Source: Cordilura impudica (Eukaryota > Arthropoda > Insecta > Diptera > Scathophagidae). Taken from it: DNA of 64,000 nucleotides. This document shows, piece by piece, positions 56,008 to 64,000 of this stretch. The notes beneath the pieces are model-generated. The model ran no database searches. It was not told the origin of the DNA and was given only the letters and a program-made list of their open reading frames with translations. The translations under genes and the position numbers were made by a program. Within the stretch, counting starts at the first letter, position 1. The number at the start of each line of letters is the position of its first letter. The stretch is from positions 487,001-551,000 of the forward strand of contig OY821520.1 in the NCBI GenBank assembly GCA_963682025.1. Direction: 5' to 3'.

Positions 56008-57000
56008 TACGTGCCTGTCTTTAGCAGACTTAACCGCACAGTGTTCTTAACACCGGGAGGATACTATGCATCCGCCAACGCCCAGTAATAAGACAGTAAC
56101 AATTAAGAGCCATGTGTTTGGCAAGATCTCCACCTATTGTTTAGGAGTTGGGCCGATCTAAAACGCTGTTGCTGTCTGGATCGCAATACCTGGCTGAACG
56201 CAACATCACGTCGAGCTGTGCTCTTCCTGCGATGTGGGCAACCGCAACCACCACGAAACTCCCCAAAGGGCCATTCCCAAAAAGTAATTTTGAAGATTCA
56301 TCAAAGATAATCAAGCATTGACAGCCCGGACAAGAACATACACTACTTTCTGACACTTTTTGTCCAACCAACCAACACAGCTCTTATCCGACTCATCCTT
56401 AATGCAATCTTGTCAGGAGGGTAAAGCTAACTCACGCATTCCTAGACTCCTCTTCAACTCATGCACCAGCATCCAACACTTGTCTACACAACTGCTTCCT
56501 GCTATATCCATCATCCCTATGACTGCACATGCGAGATGATTTCCATAGCATATCCATCCATTCGTTTTAAACTCATGTTCATCTACCAGCCAACGCCAAC
56601 CAACCATTGACACTTGTTAACGCTCGGTTCCAATCGTGCGTATGACATCAATCCATTGACACCCGTTAACACTCGCTTTCGCATATGCGTATGAAATCGA
56701 CCACCCAGCAACACTCGTGTCTACTACACTATTCACAGCTATCTCCACTGGGCGTCAGTTTCAATTAGCATCTAGAATAGGGTTCAACTCAAGTACCACC
56801 GATCCAACAACCTCCGGATATTGGGAAAAAACATTTTCATCTGGGAGGCTTTAACACCTCCCAGCCAGTCATCTTCTGTGTATGTTCTTATTCGGATCAT
56901 CTCCATCAAGATAAGCCTTTGGTAAGCTTCGTTTCCAAACTTGGCAGGTTTGGCTCCTACCTGTTTCCCTCCACAGGGTGGGACTGGTGGCCCCCCAAGG
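56008..57000. other. GC-rich ~990-bp insert of unknown type
   Basis: Base composition differs sharply from the rest of the window (many CCAACC, CTCC, CGGTT strings). One strand is C-rich; the inverse starts CCTTGGGGGGCCACCAGTCC. The longest frames (56141-56371 and 56413-56613, minus) have no family I recognise. It lies within a mini-me-like copy. It could be the end of an unrecognised retrotransposon or captured DNA. Confidence 0.5.
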
Positions 57001-57716
57001 GTATCATATAGTCGGTGTAGACTATAATTTTCTTACTTGTGTCCAAGTAACCAACACAGCTCTTATCCAACTCATCCTTAATGCAATCTTGTCAGGAGGG
57101 TAAAGCTAACTCACGCATTCCTAGACTCCTCTTCAACTCATGCACCAGCATCCAACACTTGTCTACACAACTGCTTCCTGCTATATCCATCATCCCTATG
57201 ACTGCACATGCGAGATGATTTCCATAGCATATCCATCCATTCGTTTTAAACTCATGTTCATCTACCAGCCAACGCCAACCAACCATTGACACTTGTTAAC
57301 GCTCGGTTCCAATCGTGCGTATGACATCAATCCATTGACACCCGTTAACACTCGCTTTCGCATATGCGTATGAAATCGACCACCCAGCAACACTCGTGTC
57401 TACTACACTATTCACAGCTATCTCCACTGAGCGTCAGTTTCAATTAGCATCTAGAATAGGGTTCAACTCAAGTACCACCGATCCAACAACCTCCGGATAT
57501 TGGGAAAAAACATTTTCATCTGGGAGGCTTTAACACCTCCCAGCCAGTCATCTTCTGTGTATGTTCTTATTCGGATCATCTCCATCAAGATAAGCCTTTG
57601 GTAAGCTTCGTTTCCAAACTTGGCATGTTTGGCTCCTACCTGTTTCCCTCCACAGGGTGGGACTGGTGGCCCCCCAAGGGTATCATATAGTCGGTGTAGA
57701 CTATAATTTTCTTACT
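56359..57716. repeat. Tandem duplication, two 679-bp units
   Basis: Unit 1 is 56359-57037 and unit 2 is 57038-57716. AATGCAATCTTGTCAGGAGG lies at 56401 and 57080. Only a few differences are visible: TTATCCGACTC/TTATCCAACTC, CCACTGGGCG/CCACTGAGCG and GGCAGGTTTG/GGCATGTTTG. Each unit holds the GC-rich insert's last ~640 bp plus the mini-me 5' end, so duplication followed insertion. It is recent, or kept similar by conversion. Confidence 0.9.
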
Positions 57717-57719
57717 TGT

Positions 57720-60384
57720 GTTTTATTGTCAATCCCAACGTTACCGTATTTCTGTCATTTACCTTTACCTTCGACCAAGGCAGTTAGTGAATTTTGTAAA
57801 AATTTTTCATCTTAAAGCTAACGAGCACTGTTTCTCAGCACTGTTTTGCTTTCCAATGCGTTTTGGATATTTAGTTGCACTATATATTTGTAAGCCATCA
57901 TTCCGACGTATGCTTAGCATTATATTTTAGTCCCGTTTTATCCATCGTAGTACTTTATTTATGCTCATATCATTCACCGTACTATTTGGATGCTTAATTT
58001 TTTTTTTTGTTCTGCAACAATTGTATCCGACATGTCAGTTTTTTTTTTTAAATTGTGGACAATTTCTTTCAATTTTGAATTTCCATTACTCACCAAGCTT
58101 CAAAATATTTTTCAACTCATTTTAAAATTTGGCAGAATATTTGGAAAATCAGTTTTAAAGAGCTTTTAGAGTGCGACCGGATTTCAGATAAACAATGCTT
58201 TAGTAGTAAGTTTTTAAATAAAATAATTTCAAACTCTATCGATGCTTTTATTTTAGTAAATTGTAGACATACAAAAAGTTTCTTATGATGCACTAGTGCA
58301 AATGTGTGGTAATAACATAAATATAAAATGTGTCTGTTTGCTCTCTTAACTGGGTTACCCAATCGTATTTGTAATGTAATAATATTCAAGATAGTCGCTA
58401 TGTGACGTGGCAGTTTTTTAATGAGACAAATCTGGATCAGCTGATTTATACACTTATACAACACATGATGAGTATTTAATATATGTAGTTTGTCCAGACC
58501 ATAAATATGGCTGCTTGTTTAATTAAATCATCTTCTTCTTTTCCTCTCTTTATTTACAAAATGTGAAAAAACTCATCGTTAGCTTAATTGCAAAATAACG
58601 TAACTAACATATTTATTGTTTTGCATAAGAAGTAAAAAATGTTGTTGTTATATATGCACTTAAAGTTACGCATGCATAACAACGTAATTAAGATCGAGAT
58701 AAAACAGATAAAGGGACGAAGAAGAATTAATTAACCATAGTTTTGCTCCAGAAATAGTACTTATTTCTACGAATCACATAGCGATTTGAATGTACCATCC
58801 TCCTACTAGGAAACAATTCACGAGCTTTACAAAATGAAGGGATATCCGACAACTGAACTTCCACATTTAAAGTACTGTAGTTTTGGCAATTTACAATCGA
58901 TTAAAATGTAGGAAGGCTCATTTTATTCATAACAAAATGCACTTTAAGAATATTGAAACAAATATTGAAATTAAAAAATAATTTATAAATGATTTCTAAA
59001 TAAAATTGTTGCTCTTTTTTTTCTATTAACGTAAACTATGGTATAAAATGAATTGTTATTTTCTTGTTTGTTTAACCTTTTTAAATAAATCATTTTTTCT
59101 ATATCTTCATTTTTAATCATATATTTGCATAGATATTTTCATTTTAACAGGGTGAGAATTTTAAACTATATTTCCTTGTTTCACAGTATTCTCAACCATT
59201 GATTTATATAATTTTTTTTATTTGTATTTGTATAATTTTTCATTTGTTTATTGTATAGTAAATTTTTACACAAATAAACGAAAATTCATAAAATCAATAT
59301 TTCTCATTCAATATCCGGTTCCGGCTTCTGTTAAAAAAAATCTATTATTTATTACGAAAAAATGGAACAAAATAACAAATTATTCCCAATAGCATAGAAG
59401 TCATAATTTAGCATTTCTACTAATATAGATATGACCATAGATAGCATGAATGTACGTACGTGTGTATGTGAAATAGAAGTGCAACAGATTCCGTACTTTA
59501 ATTTTTGTGCGGTAATCTCTTATATCCACAAACTGAAATGTACGAGTATGTGTGTATATGCTTACAAAATATACACAAAGTATAATCACTAAAACCATAC
59601 AAAAAAAAAACCATTCTAAATAATGGACAACCTAATACTACATTTTACTAGATGTTTGCAAAAGCAGTTCCTTTCTTTATTCTTTCTTAAAAGCATAATA
59701 ATATATTTTGGTATACGAGTACATACCATTGAAAAAGTAGCTACGAGTATTAAATAAGAAAAAAGTATCACGTATTACTATAGACCTTCGATTATGAAGA
59801 CTTTTCTCGCTCTTTTCTATTGTGGGGCGCGTAATAAAATCTGTACTTGTTTCAATATGTTGGCTAATAAAAAGTTAAATTTTTCTAACTCCTTTTTTGT
59901 TTCGCTCTTCTTTATTTAATGCACACTATATTTTATTCAGTTGAAGCTTTCCAGTTAATATTAAGAGTTTATTGTTTTTATACTTTGACTTATAACAATT
60001 TTGGTGTTTTATGTACGACTGTAATTCAAGGTTTGAACATACATACATACTTTTAATACTTTAATTAGCAAGACCCTCAGCCGTTTCCATTGTGAAATTT
60101 GCATATTTTATGGGGTAAAAAATGTTTGATATTTTTGATTTCCAAACATCTATACGCGCAGGGGGGTAAAAATCTATTTCACAATACAATCACAAAAACA
60201 GCGTAAGACGTAATGTTCACGGCTCTTATTAACGGTTCGCACCCAAATCATGATTGAATCTACATGATTCGCCATACAAAATTTTGAGAGCGAATCTACT
60301 TGGTTCAAAATGAACCTAGTTGTGAACCTAGAAACATTGAGTGTCATCTCCAAGTTTGATAAGAAATTATCGCTAGTTTATCTG
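57720..60384. other. AT-rich noncoding stretch
   Basis: No gene supported. 58117-58464 has a long minus-strand frame without motifs. 60140-60215 contains the segment shared (inverted) with 24132-24210. Confidence 0.4.
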
Positions 60385-62310
60385 AAATTAAAAATTAAAA
60401 ATTAAAAATTAAAAATTAAAAATTAAAAATTAAAAATTAAAAATTAAAAATTAAAAATTGAAAATTAAAAATTAAAAATTAATAATTAAAAATTAAAAAT
60501 TAAAAATTAAAAATTAAAAATTTAAAATTAAAAATTAAAAATTAAAAATTAAAAATTAAAAATTAAAAATTAAAAATTAAAAATTAAAAATTAAAAATTA
60601 AAAATTAAAAATTAAAAATTAAAAATTAAAAATTAAAAATTAAAAATTAAAAATTAAAAATTAAAAATTAAAAATTAAAAATTAAAAATTAAAAATTAAA
60701 AATTAAAAATTAAAAATTAAAAATTAAAAATTAAAAATTAAAAATAAAATTTAAAAATTAAAATTAAAAATTCAATATTAAAAAATTAAAAATTAAAAAT
60801 TAAAAATTAAAAATTAAAAATTAAAAATTAAAAATAAATAAAATTTAAAAATTAAAATTAAAAATTAAATATTAAAAAATTAAAAATTAAAAATTAAAAA
60901 TTAAAAATTAAAAATTAAAAATTAAAAATTAAAAATTAAAAATTAAAAATTAAAAATTAAAAATTAAAAATTAAAAATTAAAAATTAAAAATTAAAAATT
61001 AAAAATTAAAAATTAAAAATTAAAAATTAAAAATTAAAAATTAAAAATTAAAAATTAAAAATTAAAAATTAAAAATTAAAAATTAAAAATTAAAAATTAA
61101 AAATTAAAAATTAAAAATTAAAAATTAAAAATTAAAAATTAAAAATTAAAAATTAAAAATTAAAAATTAAAAATTAAGAATTAAAAATTAAAAATTAAAA
61201 ATTAAAAATTAAAAATTAAAAATTAAAAATTAAAAATTAAAAATTAAAAATTAAAAATTAAAAATTAAAAATTAAAAATTAAAAATTAAAAATTAAAAAT
61301 TAAAAATTAAAAATTAAAAATTAAAAATTAAAAATTAAAAATTAAAAATTAAAAATTAAAAATTAAAAATTAAAAATTAAAAATTAAAAATTAAAAATTA
61401 AAAATTAAAAATTAAAAATTAAAAATTAAAAATTAAAAATTAAAAATTAAAAATTAAAAATTAAAAATTAAAAATTAAAAATTAAAAATTAAAAATTAAA
61501 AATTAAAAATTAAAAATTAAAAATTAAAAATTAAAAATTAAAAATTAAAAATTAAAAATTAAAAATTAAAAATTAAAAATTAAAAATTAAAAATTAAAAA
61601 TTAAAAATTAAAAATTAAAAATTAAAAATTAAAAATTAAAAATTAAAAATTAAAAATTAAAAATTAAAAATTAAAAATTAAAAATTAAAAATTAAAAATT
61701 AAAAATTAAAAATTAAAAATTAAAAATTAAAAATTAAAAATTAAAAATTAAAAATTAAAAATTAAAAATTAAAAATTAAAAATTAAAAATTAAAAATTAA
61801 AAATTAAAAATTAAAAATTAAAAATTAAAAATTAATAATTAAAAATTAAAAATTAAAAATTAAAAATTAAAAATTAAGAATTAAAAATTAAGAATTAAAA
61901 ATTAAAAATTAAAAATTAAAAATTATAAATTAAAAATTATAAATTAAAAATTAAAAATTAAAAATTAAATATTAAATATTAAAAATTAAATATTAAATAT
62001 TAAATATTTAAAATTAAAAATTTAAAATTTAAAATTTAAAATTTAAAATTAAAAATAAAAAAAATTAAAAATAAAAAATTAAAAATAAAAAACGAAAATT
62101 AAAAACTGAAAAATTAAAAATAAAAAATGAAAATTAAAAATGGGAAATAAAAATGAAAATAGAAAAATAAAAAGTGAAAAATAAAAATGAAAAAATAAAA
62201 AATTAAAAAAGAAAAATAAAAAATTAATAATAAAAAATGAAAAATAAAAAGAAAAACGAAAAACGAAAAATAAAAAATGAAAAATGAAAAATAAAAAAGG
62301 AAATAATAAA
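60385..62310. repeat. Heptanucleotide array (AAAAATT)n, ~1.65 kb plus degenerate tail
   Basis: From about 60385 to 62040 the sequence is AAAAATT repeated without break except for rare changes (GAAAATT, TAATAATT, AAGAATT) and two short phase-breaking stretches near 60745-60790 and 60835-60880 (AAAATAAAATTTAAAAATT). From 62040 to 62310 it degrades to A-rich AAAAATGAAAAATAAAA-type DNA. The purity implies recent slippage expansion. The two phase breaks are near copies of each other, suggesting a larger duplication inside the array. Confidence 0.95.
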
Positions 62311-63848
62311 TAATAATAAATATTTTTATATTAGTAGAGCTTCTGCAGTTGATTGTTATAAGTGATACATAGATGAGGCTTTCTGTTTGATTTTAAAAAA
62401 GTGTTATAAAAAATTTTTAATTACTAGATGTTTACACATCTCCCCAGTGATCAGACTCACATGATTTTTTTATTTCAATATTTCTCAAAAAGTGATAAGA
62501 GACAGATTGGTTTCAAATGAAAATATTACAAATATTACATATTTATCGAGTTATTGAGGTTTGAACTTAGGAAATACTGATGTCACGTTGTTTATTTTTA
62601 CCGAGAATAATTTATAGTACTGTTCTTCATAAAAGTGTTATAAGGTTTTGTGAAAATACAGCACGCATATAAAGCTAAATTAAAGTACTAATCCCAAAAT
62701 AAATATTCTTGAAGCATTAAGTTGATGAAATATTAACATGTAACGATCATTATTGTTGGTTTCGGTTATTTTGACAATATTCCTTAACAATGTTAGTTCT
62801 CAGGTAGAAATGCAAGAGAAGTCAATTTTATATATGAAAGGTTCACATGGACCACAGCGAAGATCTTTAGCAGATATAATATTATTATCAAAAGAGAAAT
62901 GAATTGGCCTATAACTACCTTGGATCCATGAAATGGCGTTTTTAGCTGAAGAGAATTCTTTAGTAAAAAAGAAAAAGTCACGATTAAATGATGAAATACT
63001 AAATGAGCTTTTTAAATAAGTTAAATTGAATATAAAAAAAAAAACTTAAATAAATTTTTTTCTTTTCAATGTTGCATGGTAGAGCAGAAGAAAGCAAATA
63101 TTTCTAAAATTCATAACTACACTTTATTCTTAATCGGACCGGTTTCTGGCATTTCAGCCTTCATCAGCGGTTTATTGAACATTGTGATATTTTATGATAC
63201 TTTCCATTCACTAATTGTTGCAATCCCCAATATATAGAATTGAATCTTGTTATAGATACTGCTCTTAATTTAGTTGATTCTACGGAATGAGCTATTATTT
63301 TTATAAAATCATTGATTGGTACACGGTTGTTACAAATAAAATAAAATTTTGAAATTCATACCTAGTTTAATTTTTCTAGTGATAACCGAATTTCAATCGC
63401 TTTTTTCAAACATTCATACAAAAGTTAATACAATTTAATTTTGAATTCTTAAAAAAAATCTTAATTATTTCTATATGGTTGAATACAAAATGTCATTTAT
63501 ACTTACTCATGCCTCAATATCGTGTATGTATATTTATAACAGAAAAAAATTAGGTTTTTTTTGTTTAATGATTTTCTGAAAGTTTTATTTTTGTCAAATT
63601 AATGGAATTTAATAATATTGTTTTATATCATATATATGTATATAAACATATATATGTACTTAAAATCTACTTACTACTAGCTGTGTTGTAACTATTTAAA
63701 AACAAAAACGAATTGTGAACTAATAATTGTTTATTTAATAATGTTACTACTGGAATGTATTTTCTTATTTTTTTTGCATTTTTCTTTCGTTTTTCACAAT
63801 TTACAAACCTTTAGCACGGTTGGATTAAGAACATAAAAAAGTTTAGAT
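62311..63848. other. AT-rich noncoding stretch
   Basis: No gene supported. GGACCGGTTTCTGGCATTTC and TTCATCAGCGGTT near 63137-63172 look like a dispersed-repeat fragment but have no partner in the window. Confidence 0.4.
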
Positions 63849-64000
63849 TACAGTTCAAATTAATCGAGACAAGCTCCATATACCATGAGTTTAAAGAACG
63901 TGTCTTAGGGTGAACTATTTCAATATACAAAAAAATAAGCAAAAATCGGGTTTGATTGCGCCATTGTTATAAATTTGTTTTACATAGGTATGAAAAATTC
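63849..64000 (+). repeat. Mini-me-like repeat, diverged 5' part running off the window
   Basis: CTCCATATACCATGAGTTTA, AAGAACGTGTCTTAGG and CGCCATTGTTATAAATTTGT follow the order of the family's 5' region (palindrome, CCATGCGTTTAGAGACCC, GGGCATTGTTATTAATTT). The palindrome is reduced to CGAGACAAG. Strongly diverged. Confidence 0.5.

Noticed and set aside
56413..57292. Identical 66-codon minus-strand frames at 56413-56613 and 57092-57292
   Set aside because: They are identical only because the 679-bp unit is duplicated; no recognised domain or start context.
60385..62040. CRISPR-like or spacer-containing array
   Set aside because: The array is a pure heptamer with no spacers and the DNA is eukaryotic.

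Overview
The window is a strongly AT-rich, gene-poor stretch of insect nuclear DNA, almost certainly from a higher fly (Diptera). The main evidence is an abundant dispersed repeat carrying (GACG/GACA)n blocks next to a conserved 'ATCG.TAAATCGACTCAG' core, which is the hallmark of the dipteran mini-me / INE-1 (DINE-1)-like repeats. Tc1, mariner, hAT, piggyBac, PIF/Harbinger, Jockey-type LINE and Ty3/gypsy remnants are also present. I found no convincing host gene, rRNA, tRNA or CRISPR. Most coding sequence that can be supported belongs to transposable elements (TEs), mostly broken; a DUF4806-like fragment near 55.4 kb and an unassigned frame near 37.5 kb are of uncertain origin.

Layout. 1-3.3 kb: self-nested mini-me-like repeats around a decayed hAT transposase. 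3.94-7.64 kb: a complete DNA transposon with ~0.45 kb terminal inverted repeats (TIRs), a two-exon gene of about 678 codons without stops, and a triplicated 277-bp 3' end. 9.1-10.3 kb: LINE 3' end, hAT (DUF4371-type) fragment and a dispersed 350-bp repeat. 12.1-15.3 kb: mini-me-like repeats, a small MITE and a Ty3/gypsy integrase remnant. 16-18.8 kb: two MITEs and a full mini-me-like copy. 21.2-23.8 kb: PIF/Harbinger element with a MADF gene relic, LINE reverse transcriptase relic and a MITE. 24.75-28.27 kb: a second long-TIR transposon with a three-exon gene that carries a frameshift and an in-frame TGA, inserted in a mariner relic. 30.5-31.2 kb: complex GTGACTGTGC minisatellite. 32.26-36.73 kb: a fold-back MITE split by a CGGBP1/ZBED-type hAT with an 8-bp target duplication, itself carrying another MITE and a truncated piggyBac-like element. 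40.1-41.0 kb: a ~680-bp near-perfect palindrome. 41.8 kb: Tc1 fragment. 43.7-44.6 kb: hAT deletion derivative. 44.7-48.2 kb: a Jockey-type LINE interrupted by a 131-bp MITE and ended by a hAT deletion derivative (8-bp target duplication GTTATAAG) that itself holds a mini-me-like copy. 49.5-51.6 kb: another LINE (ORF1 and endonuclease) split by a MITE. 52.07-54.02 kb: a complete but inactivated Tc1 element. 55.6-57.7 kb: mini-me copy invaded by a GC-rich segment, then tandemly duplicated (679 bp). 60.4-62.3 kb: a ~1.7 kb AAAAATT heptanucleotide array.

The pieces do not form a pathway. They record successive insertions, and the target duplications allow relative dating. The most intact and probably youngest unit is the 3.94-7.64 kb transposon. 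The least explained are that family, its relative at 25-28.3 kb, and the GC-rich 679-bp duplicated unit at 56-57.7 kb. All reading was by eye. Family assignments rest on remembered consensus motifs and were not checked by database search.
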